DNA of 64,000 bases. It comes from Taudactylus pleione. Lineage: Eukaryota; Chordata; Amphibia; Anura; Myobatrachidae. Of this stretch, positions 57,301-63,209 are shown piece by piece. How positions within the stretch are numbered: the stretch's first letter is position 1; every line of letters begins with the position of its first letter. The position numbers and the translations under genes are program-made. The stretch spans positions 331,001 to 395,000 of the forward strand of contig JAUIMM010000578.1 in the NCBI GenBank assembly GCA_031769625.1, given 5' to 3'. The notes below the pieces were generated by a model that saw only the letters and a program-made list of their open reading frames with translations, made no database searches and was not told the DNA's origin.

Positions 57301-58812
57301 TGGCTGTCGCTATACGGGTCTCGCGCATGCGCATGACGGATCTCCCTCCGTTGTGCACATGCGCATTAGGGCACCATCGACCCGCTTGCGAGCGCTCGCG
57401 AGCGGGTCTGAATTAGGCCCTCTGTGCATTGTGACATGGTTGAGTTTGGCCCTATTGTCCCATCACTGGGAAGAGCGTTGGACACTCTCCATTAATGGCA
57501 ACAGCGCCGCCTTCAGGCTCTATAGGGGATGACTGCACAGGTCACATCATGCTCTATAAACTTTTAAAACCTATTTATTAAGCGATCTTCACATTCCGTT
57601 ATCAATGCTATCCTCTCACGCTCATATGCTCGTATCTGTCCGCCACCATCCTGTATACCGCCTAACCCCTTCTAGACATTAGCTGTCTTATCACGGGCAA
57701 CTTTTTATCTTTTTTTCAGAAACATGGAATCCCTATACCAGTCACCCCCAAGAGCCCCTGGAGTATGGACGAGAACATCATGCATATTAGGTAACGGCAT
57801 CAGTTTGGGATTATAGGAACCTATCACAAACTCCAGTTATAGGAGTCACTGCTGAGGACTGTACCTCTAAGCTGAGTAGCTTGGAAATTAAAAGAGTTAA
57901 AAACTAATTTTATTAGTAAATTTCCATTACTCAGGGTTACCCAGAACAGTAGATTGACCCTGCAGATCTTCAGGGTAAAGCTGTTATGGGGTAGCTTTTA
58001 GGTGGTTGAGCATGGGATCCCGTCAGGGTTAGGTTACCTGTTGGTAGGTATCTTAACCCTATCCCTAATCTTCCCTCCCCGCACCCTAAACCTAACCCTC
58101 CCCCTAGTGCCTAAACCTAACCTCCCTCTACCCCACAGCCTAACCCACCCCCCCAGTTCCTAACCCTCCCCCACAGCCTAACCCTACCCCCCCAGTCCCT
58201 AACCCTCCCTCACAGCCTAATCCTACACCCCCCAGTCCCTAACCCTCCCCCTAGTGCCTAACTCTAACCTCCCTCTCCCCCACAGCCTAACCCTACCCCC
58301 CCCAGTCCCTAACCCTCCCCCACAGCCTAACCCAACCCCCCCCCAGTCCCTAACCCTCCCCCACAGCCTAACCCTCCCCCAAGTACCTAACCCTAACCCT
58401 GCTACTTACTGTCGAGATGCCAACACTGGGTTTCTGACTGGTGCGCGATGGGATTTAAACTAGATCCCCTTTTAGGTCTTCTATTTTCTGACTGCTTAGC
58501 ATAGAGGAAAATTATTGGGTGGGGGGTTGAGGATTGAAAGGAATTGTGTTAGTGTCTTATACTACAGAAATACAATAGCTCAGAGGATCCCAAACTTCCC
58601 CCTTACAGTCCAGGGTTTAAGAATATCCATGCTTGAGCACAGATGACTTAATTAGTGCCTCAGTCAATTTGATGTCACCATCTGGACTCAAGCATGGATA
58701 TCCTTAAAACTTGGACTGTAATGACGGAGTTTTGGAAACTCTGCAATAGCTGAATGCTGACTTCTGTTGTGTTATTTTCAGCTATGAAGGCGGAATCCTG
58801 GAAAACCCAAAG
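28888..58812 (+). CDS. ASS1: Argininosuccinate synthase 1, N-terminal half (7 exons, spliced)
   Basis: ASS1 joins citrulline and aspartate using ATP to make argininosuccinate, in the cytosol, for the urea cycle and arginine synthesis. Exons 28881-28995, 33606-33674, 34533-34721, 44449-44505, 46164-46238, 57720-57790 and 58782-58812 splice in frame with GT-AG borders to give 200 codons. The P-loop-like signature AYSGGLDTS is at residues 11-19. The second family signature, GATGKGNDQIRF, spans the 34721/44449 junction. [12 protein letters not shown] (about residues 86-97) holds the Tyr and Ser equivalent to human Tyr87 and Ser92 of the substrate site. The animal enzyme is about 412 residues, so the C-terminal half lies beyond 64000. 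Start: ATG 28888, with A at -3. I see no frameshift or stop in the exons. Introns range from 858 bp to 11,481 bp. Confidence 0.97.
29132..29666 (+). mobile_element. TTAGGG-core element, 9 bp TSD
   Basis: The element starts GGGATACAATCGGGA and ends TTTCATACCGATTCC. The flanks CTGTGCCAC (29123-29131) and CTGTGGCAC (29667-29675) differ at one of nine bases. The core (about 29281-29540) is GGGTTAGG and TTAGGCACCCCCC repeats, including several runs of four or more G. It sits 136 bp after the first ASS1 coding exon. It has an internal hairpin around GACAGGCGTC/GACGCCTGTC. Confidence 0.75.
29667..32144. other. ASS1 intron, gene-free, with a tandem block
   Basis: No exon or recognised gene. About 30185-31200 may be one dispersed element (it begins near GTCACGATCAGAGG and ends near CCGCAACCTGACAG), but its ends are not established. 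It contains the 55 bp tandem repeat and a two-copy GGAGATC(G/C)C(A/G)TAGGGAACC block at about 30790-30842. Confidence 0.4.
30623..30787. repeat. 55 bp tandem repeat, 3 copies
   Basis: Units start at 30623, 30678 and 30733 (CGCACACAGGCAAGATGTTA...). They are nearly identical, with the third diverging at its end. Confidence 0.9.
32145..32604 (-). mobile_element. Hairpin-chain element, type B
   Basis: A 460 bp element runs from GGGCCTGATTCAGA to TCTGAATGAGGACC. The stems include TGATGGTCGTGATGGTC/GACCATCGCGACCATC, GAGACCC/GGGTCTC, GGGAGCTTCCTGCTC/GAGCAGGAAGCTCCC (32304-32338), CACTGACATCA/TGATGTCAGTG (32339-32364), an AAACGGCAGGCATTCC stem, ACAAAACGGGG...CCCCTTTTGT, and CGACCCGGTTGCGAGCG/CGCTTGCAACCGGGT. 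The flanks TGA and TAT do not match, so one border has changed. Confidence 0.8.
33231..33399. mobile_element. MITE with TTTACTAAAGG ends
   Basis: The ends GGGGTAAATTTACTAAAGG and CCTTTATTAGATTTACCC are inverted. It contains GTGTGATTTAGCCCCAGAAG as in 13278-13514. It lies in the ASS1 intron, about 200 bp before the exon at 33606. Confidence 0.6.
33606..33674 (+). CDS. ASS1: ASS1 coding exon 2
   Basis: 23 codons, [11 protein letters not shown] to LGAKK, phase 0 at both ends. The acceptor is TTCTTTCTAG and the donor AAG then GTAATC. Exon size and borders match the known vertebrate ASS1 exon at this point. A transposon begins 33 bp downstream of the exon end. Confidence 0.97.
33707..34200 (+). 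mobile_element. GGGCC-end MITE (family D), TSD TTA
   Basis: A 494 bp element runs from GGGCCTGATGGTTG to TCTGAATCAGGCCC, flanked by TTA at 33704-33706 and 34201-34203. It starts 33 bp past the preceding ASS1 exon and takes up most of the 858 bp intron. No coding sequence is present. Confidence 0.8.
34533..34721 (+). CDS. ASS1: ASS1 coding exon 3
   Basis: 63 codons from [10 protein letters not shown] to SHGATGK, phase 0 at both ends. The acceptor is CGGCCCGCAG and the donor AAG then GTAAGT. The exon includes the substrate-binding stretch [12 protein letters not shown] and the first five residues (GATGK) of the second family signature. Confidence 0.97.
35233..35671 (+). mobile_element. Hairpin-chain element, shortened
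   Basis: It runs from GGGCCTGATTCAGG to TCTGAATCAGGCCC, 439 bp, with flanks TAT and TCT. The first stems (GCTCGCGGCTTGCAAG, GCGCATGCGCA, GAGACC/GGGTCTC) and the last (GAGACCC/GGGTCTC, AGCTGTGGGTGGTCACCCACAGCT, and the terminal stem) are kept. The middle GACATCA palindrome is missing. Confidence 0.75.
35672..36485. other. ASS1 intron, gene-free
   Basis: No recognised exon or mobile element. Confidence 0.4.
36486..37225. mobile_element. hAT-type element, 8 bp TSD TTATAGAG, with a nested insert
   Basis: The ends CAGTGATTTCCAACC and GGTTGGGATCCCCTG are flanked by a perfect TTATAGAG at 36478-36485 and 37226-37233. The arms carry TCCATGCTTAAGCACAGATG and CACCTGTGCTCAAGTATGG, as in 15724-15890. 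Removing the nested 36593-37144 element and one TAA leaves about 185 bp, the normal size for this family. Confidence 0.9.
36593..37144 (+). mobile_element. Hairpin-chain element, type A, TSD TAA
   Basis: The full 552 bp copy runs from GGGGGTCATTCAGA to TCTGAATCAGGCCC between TAA copies (36590-36592 and 37145-37147). It has the same order of stems as 9176-9754. Especially clear are GCGCATGCGCACGACGGAG/CTCCGTCGTGCGCATGCGC, AAAGGGGGCGTGCTGTC/GACAGCACGCCCCCTTT, and ACTGACATCACTAGTGATGT. It is nested in a hAT element, so it is the younger of the two. Confidence 0.9.
37234..38322. other. ASS1 intron, gene-free
   Basis: AT-rich, then unremarkable sequence. A short frame around 37760-38240 has no recognised domain. 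Confidence 0.4.
38323..38441 (-). pseudogene. Remnant of mariner-like transposase N-terminus
   Basis: On the minus strand the peptide [12 protein letters not shown], then [16 protein letters not shown], resembles the N-terminal helix-turn-helix of mariner/SETMAR-type transposases and their domesticated relatives. The similarity stops after about 40 residues, and no catalytic part follows. It is a fragment and not a working gene. The assignment is by pattern memory. Confidence 0.45.
38514..38738 (+). pseudogene. C-terminal remnant of a LINE reverse transcriptase ORF
   Basis: The frame gives [10 protein letters not shown], then [19 protein letters not shown], then [13 protein letters not shown] and a stop at 38736. 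The order SHP...LPS.RG(F/Y)R...NSFFP.A...LN is the usual C-terminal tail of non-LTR retrotransposon ORF2 proteins. A stop at 38511 cuts it off upstream. The downstream sequence ends in AGTAAAGTATAGTA-type short repeats (about 38838-38872), as in some LINE tails. The clade is not determined. Confidence 0.5.
38891..39439 (+). mobile_element. Hairpin-chain element, type A, TSD AGA
   Basis: The full 549 bp copy runs from GGGCCTGATTCAGA to TCTGAATCAGGCCC between AGA copies (38888-38890 and 39440-39442). Stem order is as in 9176-9754. A few stems carry mismatches, for example GCTCTCGGCTC against GAGCCAAAGGCACT. It lies just after the LINE tail. Confidence 0.9.
40023..41665 (+). mobile_element. Tc1/mariner transposon with about 220 bp inverted repeats
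   Basis: Ends CAGTCAGGTCCATAAATATT and its reverse complement are flanked by TA at 40021-40022 and 41666-41667, the standard Tc1/mariner target duplication. The inverted repeats run about 40023-40242 and 41448-41665 with only a few mismatches, so the insertion is not very old. Total length is 1643 bp. It lies in the ASS1 intron between exons 3 and 4, in the same direction as the gene. Confidence 0.97.
40382..41411 (+). pseudogene. Tc1-like transposase, two frame breaks
   Basis: The reading frame starts at [10 protein letters not shown]. It has an N-terminal paired-like helix-turn-helix, then a GRPRKT hook, then TDET (first catalytic Asp, codon 40834), DNDPKHTA (second Asp, codon 41118) and LNPIEHAF (catalytic Glu, codon 41223). 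There are 34 residues between the second Asp and the Glu, which is the DD34E spacing of the Tc1 group. The frame breaks near 40636 (after TTVGQ) and again near 40885 (after QSGGKRR), each by a small indel. All catalytic residues survive, but no full protein can be made from this copy. Confidence 0.93.
41668..43265. other. ASS1 intron, gene-free, with repeat fragments
   Basis: (TA)n lies at about 42356-42395. From 42921, GGCCTGATTTAGAGAC begins a GGGCC-end MITE fragment (to about 43130). No exon recognised. Confidence 0.4.
43266..43441. mobile_element. MITE with TTTAGTAAAGTG ends
   Basis: The ends GGGGGTATATTTAGTAAAG and CTTTAGTAACTATACCCC are inverted, and the arms share TAGAAGTGGAGATG/ATCTCCACTTCTA and the CATAGCAACCAATCAGAT block. 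This is the uninterrupted form of 19932-20454. Confidence 0.7.
43490..43764. mobile_element. Foldback MITE with GTGCGTACACAC ends
   Basis: The inverted ends TTGGTGCGTACACACGG and CCGTGTGTACGCACTTT enclose many ATCGAT and CGATATCG palindromes, including AACGATATCGTTGTACGATA. No target duplication could be fixed. The segment at about 430-560 looks related. Confidence 0.65.
43765..44448. other. ASS1 intron, AT-rich, gene-free
   Basis: No recognised repeat or exon until the pyrimidine tract of the exon 4 acceptor (about 44410-44448). Confidence 0.5.
44449..44505 (+). CDS. ASS1: ASS1 coding exon 4
   Basis: 19 codons, [19 protein letters not shown], phase 0 both sides. The acceptor is CCTCTCTTGCAG and the donor AAG then GTAAAT. 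GNDQIRF completes the second argininosuccinate synthase signature begun in exon 3. Its Arg matches human Arg127 of the substrate pocket. Confidence 0.97.
45130..45894. mobile_element. MITE with a nested family B element, TSD TGT
   Basis: The outer ends GACCCCCTATGTACTAAG and CTTAGTACATAGACCCC match the 24401-24588 family. TGT flanks both sides (45127-45129 and 45895-45897). The inner arms pair GGTACTTTATCTCC with GGAGATAAAGTACC. Removing the nested element plus one TTA restores an element of about 165 bp. Confidence 0.85.
45282..45878 (-). mobile_element. GGGCC-end MITE (family B), TSD TTA, nested
   Basis: It runs from GGACCTGATTCAGAG to CTCTGAATGAGGTCC between TTA copies (45279-45281 and 45879-45881). 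The interior is the reverse of 11715-12309: AATTATGCACGCC, GGCACGCCTGCATTCG, CCCCTGTTACCACCCAC. It sits close to the end of the host MITE. Confidence 0.85.
46164..46238 (+). CDS. ASS1: ASS1 coding exon 5
   Basis: 25 codons from [14 protein letters not shown] to LMEYAK, phase 0 both sides. The acceptor is CTTGCTGCAG and the donor AAG then GTACCG. APWR and the FYNRF run are highly conserved in the family. The following intron is 11.5 kb and carries the 50 bp satellite. Confidence 0.97.
46239..47594. other. ASS1 intron, gene-free
   Basis: No recognised exon or complete repeat. A frame at about 46673-47086 shows no known domain. Confidence 0.4.
47595..48094 (-). mobile_element. Hairpin-chain element, type B, TSD TAT
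   Basis: A 500 bp copy runs from GGCCCTCATTCAGA to TCTGAATGAGGGTC between TAT copies (47592-47594 and 48095-48097). The stems include AAGCTGTGGGTTACCACCCA, GATGGTC/GACCATC, CACTGACATCACTGCTGATG, CGATCAACATCG within the ACAAAATGGGGC...GCCCCTTTTGT stem, and GACCCGGTTACGAGC/GCTTGCGACCGGGTC. Confidence 0.85.
48095..49169. other. ASS1 intron, gene-free
   Basis: Mostly unique sequence with a short (TG)n at about 48220-48240. No exon recognised. Confidence 0.4.
49170..54370. repeat. 5.2 kb satellite array, 50 bp unit, about 104 copies
   Basis: The unit reads ACATTATATTACTGGGCAGT, then ATAGGGTATCACAGCATTGT, then ACATAGTAGT. Recurrent variants are TTCTATT or TTACATT for TTATATT, GG for GGG (a 49 bp unit), CATAGT for CATTGT, and GTGGT for GTAGT. 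Shortened units with GTACTTTATATT occur near 53100, 53545 and 53890. The variants are not random: about 50761-51420 recurs at 51958-52617 (offset 1197), and a further 300 bp step repeats the rare CTGTGCAGTA and GTATTGGG forms. The last unit (54330-54370) is degenerate. It lies wholly in an ASS1 intron. Confidence 0.97.
54371..56267. other. ASS1 intron, gene-free
   Basis: No exon recognised. About 55915-56000 is a fragment of the GC-rich repeat seen at 15098-15457 (CCTAGTGAAGTGGGCAGAAT, GAGGGGGCGGGGCCTAATGA). Confidence 0.4.
56268..56406. repeat. 20 bp tandem repeat, 7 copies
   Basis: The unit TATGCTGTATGTTTGTTTCC is repeated without gaps. The last copies change C to G (TTTCGTAC, TTTCGTAT). 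The open frame it creates is an artefact of the repeat. Confidence 0.95.
56878..57420 (-). mobile_element. Hairpin-chain element, type A, TSD TCT
   Basis: The full 543 bp copy runs from GGGCCTGATTCAGA to TCTGAATTAGGCCC between TCT copies (56875-56877 and 57421-57423). Its stem order is the reverse of 9176-9754. Clear stems include GGTCGCGATGGTC/GACCATCGCGACC, TTTGGCTCTATCAGAGCCAAA, CCCACTGACATCACTAGTGA, and AAAGGGGGCGTGCTGTC/GACAGCACGCCCCCTTT. Confidence 0.9.
57720..57790 (+). CDS. ASS1: ASS1 coding exon 6
   Basis: 71 bp: [23 protein letters not shown] and two bases of the next codon (phase 2). The acceptor is CTTTTTTTCAG and the donor TTAG then GTAACG. The split serine codon (AG|C) is completed by exon 7. 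The motif PWSMDEN is strongly conserved in argininosuccinate synthases. Confidence 0.97.
58005..58470 (-). mobile_element. Element with CCCTAA-like core, reverse copy
   Basis: The core (about 58050-58405) is CCTAACCCTCCCCC and AGCCTAACCC repeats, with a unit of roughly 25-60 bp. The flanking parts (TTGGTAGGTATCTTAACC; ACTGTCGAGATGCCAACACT) match the ends of the TTAGGG-core family in reverse. Exact borders are not established. It lies in the intron between ASS1 exons 6 and 7. Confidence 0.5.
58581..58743. mobile_element. Short hAT-type element, perfect 8 bp TSD CAATAGCT
   Basis: A 163 bp element with ends CAGAGGATCCCAAAC and GTTTTGGAAACTCTG is flanked by CAATAGCT at 58573-58580 and 58744-58751. 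The arms pair CCATGCTTGAGCACAGATG loosely with TGGACTCAAGCATGG. The right duplication ends 30 bp before the ASS1 exon 7 border, so the insertion reaches the region where the branch point would lie. Confidence 0.9.
58782..58812 (+). CDS. ASS1: ASS1 coding exon 7
   Basis: 31 bp completes Ser and adds [10 protein letters not shown], ending at a phase 0 donor (AAG then GTGAGT). The acceptor is TTGTGTTATTTTCAG. Human has Ala where this copy has the first Gly of YEGG. The next expected exon is not found before 64000. Confidence 0.96.
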
Positions 58813-59609
58813 GTGAGTGTCAGTAATCACAGGCAGTCCTGAATAAACTCCTCTACACTGAATGCTCTAGAAACGAGAGTTCTACTGATCACTTCATCCC
58901 GGAAGGCTGCAATGATAATCTGCTGTTCAGTGCTGACTTTCACAGGGGACATTATCTAACCAGTTCATGCGAATGCAACAGCGATTACGCACGCAGTTCA
59001 GCTGCGATAGTATGCTAATCCGTTGCGTTCGCAATGCCGTCGCAGCACAACATAAGGACGCCCATTTTACCTTACACACATCCGTAATGTTTAGCAAGAC
59101 TGTGAAACCATCGGTAGCATCGAGTACCATCGCAGCCTCACGCACACTTGCACAAGCTCTGACCTTACTCAGGAATTGCTAACTTCATTGCACACTATGA
59201 GGCCTCAGGCGGCGTGCGGCATTGCAGTGGATAATTTATGCACGCCCCTGCAACGGCGTCCAAACGCTATGGCATGCCTGCGTTTCGCTGACCACCCCCG
59301 TCACCACCCACAAATGGCACTTCCTGTCGATCACTCTGCGATGAGTCTGCATGGTCACTGCCATCGCAGTCCCAATCGCAGTGATCGGTTCGCGCATACG
59401 CACTGCCATGAATGTGCTGTACGCAACAATTGGCCGATTGCGTGCATAATTGCAGTTGCGATCGGTAATGATTCAGGCCCTTTGTTTCCAAACTATAATT
59501 TCCAGTTTGCTCACCTTTGTGGGGGAAGCTGGTTTTTATGCTCATCCATGTCCTGTCTTTGTGACTGAGAATGTCCAAACTAACCTTTATCTTATACCTA
59601 ATACATATG
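58813..59609. other. ASS1 intron with a MITE-like region
   Basis: About 58945-59482 resembles the interior of GGGCC-end MITEs (TTTATGCACGCCCCTG, ACCACCCACAAATGGC) and ends GATTCAGGCCC. The left end is degenerate, so borders are not called. Confidence 0.45.
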
Positions 59610-60136
59610 GGACTTTATTCAGAGTCGGTTGCGAGCGCCGATGCGCTCGTAACCGACTCGATGGTTAGGCCTGCGCACGCGCAGTGGCCGCACTGCGCAC
59701 GCGCAAGCCCCGGAGCGACAGAGAAACTCTGTTGCTCCTGAGCTCGCTACCAAAGGGGCGGCTGTCGATGTTGATCGACAGCTGCCCCCGTTTGGTAGGC
59801 GGGCCAGGGGGTGGTTTCCAAAACGGAGACGTTCCTTTACAAACGCCTACCGTTTTGTGGGCGGCCGCACTGACATCATCAGTGATGTCAGTGGGGAGCT
59901 TCCTGCTCCATCAGAGCAGGAAGCTCCCTGGGGCTTACGAGTGCCCAGACCCAACCTTAGGGCCTGGTCGTAAGCCCCGATGGTTGCGATGGTGATCACC
60001 ATCACGAAAATCAACCTGGTCGGTTGTTAAGTGGTGGGTGGTAGCGATCGACAAGGAGGCGGTCGTTCAGGATGCAAGCGGCCGCCCTGATTTTGTACGA
60101 CCGCTTGCATCTAACGACTGCCTCTGAATGAGGGCC
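59610..60136 (+). mobile_element. Hairpin-chain element, type B, TSD ATG
   Basis: A 527 bp copy runs from GGACTTTATTCAGA to TCTGAATGAGGGCC between ATG copies (59607-59609 and 60137-60139). Stems: GAGTCGGTTGCGAGCG/CGCTCGTAACCGACTC, TGCGCACGCGCA, GGGGCGGCTGTCGAT/ATCGACAGCTGCCCC, ACTGACATCATCAGTGATGT, and GGGAGCTTCCTGCTC/GAGCAGGAAGCTCCC. Confidence 0.85.
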
Positions 60137-60670
60137 ATGATCCCTTATACCTAATACAGTGGCCTAGTCTAGGAGCTCCCTGATATTTGCTTTGTGCTAC
60201 AGCACCATCCATTCTAGAAACACTTATACTGCAATATTTTTGTTTTGCAAAAGTTGGGTTTGCGTTATGGTTTATATGGGGGTTAAAGCCCTGCTATCCC
60301 GAGACATTACATAATGTGATAATATGATATTGCTGCTTTCCACATTATTTTTCATTTGCAACATTATGGGCAGAGTAACTTGGTTTAAAAAAAATAACAC
60401 AAATTGATGAATTCAGCCATAGGGGACTCCTCACCTGTTAATTGTGGCCATTTGGAGTCCGAGATTAACATGTCACTTGGATGGAATGGGAATTATCACA
60501 AGATATTTAATTTTTGTTACAGTAAGCGACTGCTCTACTCCACCAAAATAACCAGGGGGAGACGTTACCACCTGCAGTTACTGCAATTGGTACATATGTG
60601 AAGAAAGCAGCAGAGTAATATAATCCTGCAATGAAATTATTTAGCTTGATTAACAAACTGCCCAAAACAG

Positions 60671-61755
60671 CAGGGCCGCAACTAGGGGGGGGGCTGGAGG
60701 TGCATGTGCACCGGGTGCGCCGCTGCACCCGGCGTCAGTGACCTCCAGACCGGCGCCACAGGGAGACTCTATGGTGGGCGCCCGCTGAGATTTTATTACC
60801 AGCGGGCACCTGGCTCTTCTCTGCAGCGCCCGCTAGCCAGAGGCTGGAGTTCTCTCCTGAACTCCAGCTTCCGGCTCTCCCCACAGGCACTATGGGAGAG
60901 ATGTAATGACATCTCTCCCATAGTTCCGAGGAGCAGCCGGGCGGACCCAACGGCGGCAGTCACAGGAGCGGGGTTTAAGGTAAGTATTGCTTTTTTTTGT
61001 GTGTGTGTAAGCGGCACTGCGGGGGCATTACCAGGGGGACTACAGAAGCATTACCAGGGAGCACTACAGGGGCATTATCAGGGTGCACTACGGGGGCATT
61101 ACCAGGGTGCACTATGGGGGCATTACCAGGGGGCACTACAGGGGCATTAACAGGGGAAACTACAGGGGCATTATTAGGGGGCTCTACATGGGCATTATCA
61201 GGGGGCTCTACAGGGCATTACCAGGGGGCACTAGAGGGGAATTACTAGGGGGCTTTACAGAGGCATTAGCAGGTGCTGTACATGGGCACTACAGGGGCGT
61301 TACTAAATGGGCACTACAGGGGCATAACTAGGGGTATTACTACATGGGCACTACAGGGGCAATACCAGGAGGCTCTACAGGGGCATTACTAGGGGACACT
61401 ACAGGGGCATTACTAAATGGGCACTACAGGGGCATTACTAGGGGTATTACTACATGGGCACTACAGGGGCATTACTAGAGGGCATTACTATATGAGGACT
61501 ACAGGGGCATAACTATTTGGGCACTACAGGGGCATTACTATGGGGGCATTACCATATGGGCACTACAGGGGCATTACTATGGGAACATTACCATATGGCC
61601 ACTAGTACAGGGGCATTACCTTAGCGGGCATTACTATAGGTGCACTACTGAAGGGGCATTACTATGGGGGCACTGCTGCTGGGGAATTACCAGCGGGAGG
61701 GTGGTGCCAAATTACTGTCTTGCCCCGGGTGACAAAAACACTAGTTTCGGCCCTG
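60671..61755. mobile_element. DNA transposon with internal minisatellite
   Basis: The ends CAGGGCCGCAACTAG and CTAGTTTCGGCCCTG are inverted, and AAAACAG lies directly outside both (60664-60670 and 61756-61762). The CAGGG/CCCTG ends suggest a hAT-like element. The left 300 bp has paired segments such as CCACAGGCACTATGGGAGAG/CTCTCCCATAG. The rest is a GGGGCATTACCAGGGGGCAC tandem array. No transposase is present. Confidence 0.7.
61016..61690. repeat. About 24 bp minisatellite inside a transposon
   Basis: GGGGCATTAC(C/T)AGGGGGCACTACA-type units are repeated with many variants, some reading TACTAAATGGGCACTACAGG. The array is more regular on the left and degenerate on the right. Open frames rich in GALPG or YQGAL come from the repeat. 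Confidence 0.9.
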
Positions 61756-61856
61756 AAAACAGTTTAACATATGAGAAATTGAAAAACAAAAAACAGAATT
61801 ATTTGGACCTTGATCATGAAGAAGCTTCCATTAGTTCAATGCCATGTGTTTTAAAG

Positions 61857-63200
61857 GGGATGTAGTCGGCATCCTGGCGTGCGGGACGCCAACGGTCTAA
61901 ATACCAGAACCGAAATCCTGACCAGTCAGGATTCCGGCACCAGTAACCCGACCGTTAGCATCCCGAAGGTAAGTGTCGGAGAGGTTAAGGTGCGGGGTTA
62001 GGGTTAGGCACTAGGGTGAGGTTAGGCACCAGGGAGGGAGGTTTAGGATTACGGTGCGGAGAGGGGGAGGTTACGTTTAGGCACTAGTGGGGGAGGTTAG
62101 GGTTAGGCACCGTGGAGGGAGGGTTAGGATTAGGGTGCAGGGACTAGGGAGGTTAGGGTTAGGCACTAGTGGGGGAGGTTAGGGTTAGGCACCGTGGAGG
62201 GAGGGTTAGGATTAGGGTGCAGGGAGAAGGGAGGTTAGGTTTAGGCACTAGGGGGGGAGGTTAGGTTTAGGCACTGGGGAGGGAGTATTAGGTTTAGGGT
62301 GCAGGAAGGGGGAGGTTAGGGTTAGGCACTAGTGGGGGAGGTTAGGGTTAGGCACCGGGGAGGAAGGGTTAGGATTAGGGCGCAGGGAGAAGGGAGGCTA
62401 GTGTTAGGCACTAGGGGGGGAGGTTAGGGTTAGGCACCAGGGAGGGAGGTTTAGGATAAGTGTGCGGAGAGGGGGAAGTTATGTTTAGGCACTAGTGGGG
62501 GAGGTTAGGGTTAGGCACCGTGGAGGGAGGGTTAGGATTAGGGTGCAGGGAGAAGGGAGGTTAGGGTTAGGCACTAGTGGGGGAGGTTAGGGTTAGGCAC
62601 CGTGGAGGGAGGGTTAGGATTAGGGTGCAGGGAGAAGTGAGGTTAGGTTTAGGCACTAGGGGGGGAGGTTACGTTTAGGCACTGAGGAGGGAGTATTAGG
62701 TTTAGGGTGCAGGAAGGGGGAGGTTAGGGTTAGGCACTAGTGGGGGAGGTTAGGGTTAGGCACCGGGGAGGGAGGGTTAGGATTAGGGTGCAGGGAGAAG
62801 GGAGGTTAGGCTTAGGCACTAGGGAGGGAGGGTTAGGTTTAGGCACTGAGGAGGGGTGTTAGGATTAGGGTGCAGGGAGGGGGAGGGTAGGCTTAGGCAC
62901 TAGGCGGGGGAGGTTACGGTTAGGCACCGGGGAGGGAGGGTTAGGATTAGGGTGCGGGGAGGGGAGGTTAAGCTTAAGCACTAGGGGGGAGGTTAGGTTT
63001 AGGCACTGGGGAGGGGGTGTTAGGTTTAGGGTGCGGGGATGGGGAGGTTAGGCTTAGGCACCGGGGAGGGAGGGTTAGGGTAGGGGTTGGGAAAATACTT
63101 ACCATGCGTTCCTATGGGTGTGGGGATTCTGGCTGTCGGGATATGGCTGTCGGTAATCTGACCAGCAGCATCCCGATAGCCGGGATTTCATACCCAACCC
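61857..63200 (+). mobile_element. TTAGGG-core element, expanded copy, 9 bp TSD GTTTTAAAG
   Basis: It runs from GGGATGTAGTCGGCATCC to TTTCATACCCAACCC, flanked by a perfect GTTTTAAAG at 61848-61856 and 63201-63209. The left and right arms carry GTCGGCATCC, GATTCCGGCACC and ATCCCGATAGCCGGG segments. The core (about 61985-63085) is a G-rich array of GGTTAGGGTTAGGCAC units alternating with GGAGGGAGGGTTAGGATTAG, in higher-order units of about 60-120 bp. A 9 bp duplication is typical of Mutator-like or Merlin elements, but no transposase is present to decide. Confidence 0.8.
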
Positions 63201-63209
63201 GTTTTAAAG

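Noticed and set aside
60704..61331. Overlapping frames of 82-148 codons rich in Gly/Ala/Leu or Tyr/Gln/Gly
   Set aside because: They are translations of the 24 bp minisatellite.
61985..63085. True telomere end or chromosome fusion point
   Set aside because: The TTAGGG units are interrupted by GGCAC and GGAGGGAGG, lie within an element with a 9 bp duplication, and recur at several internal sites.
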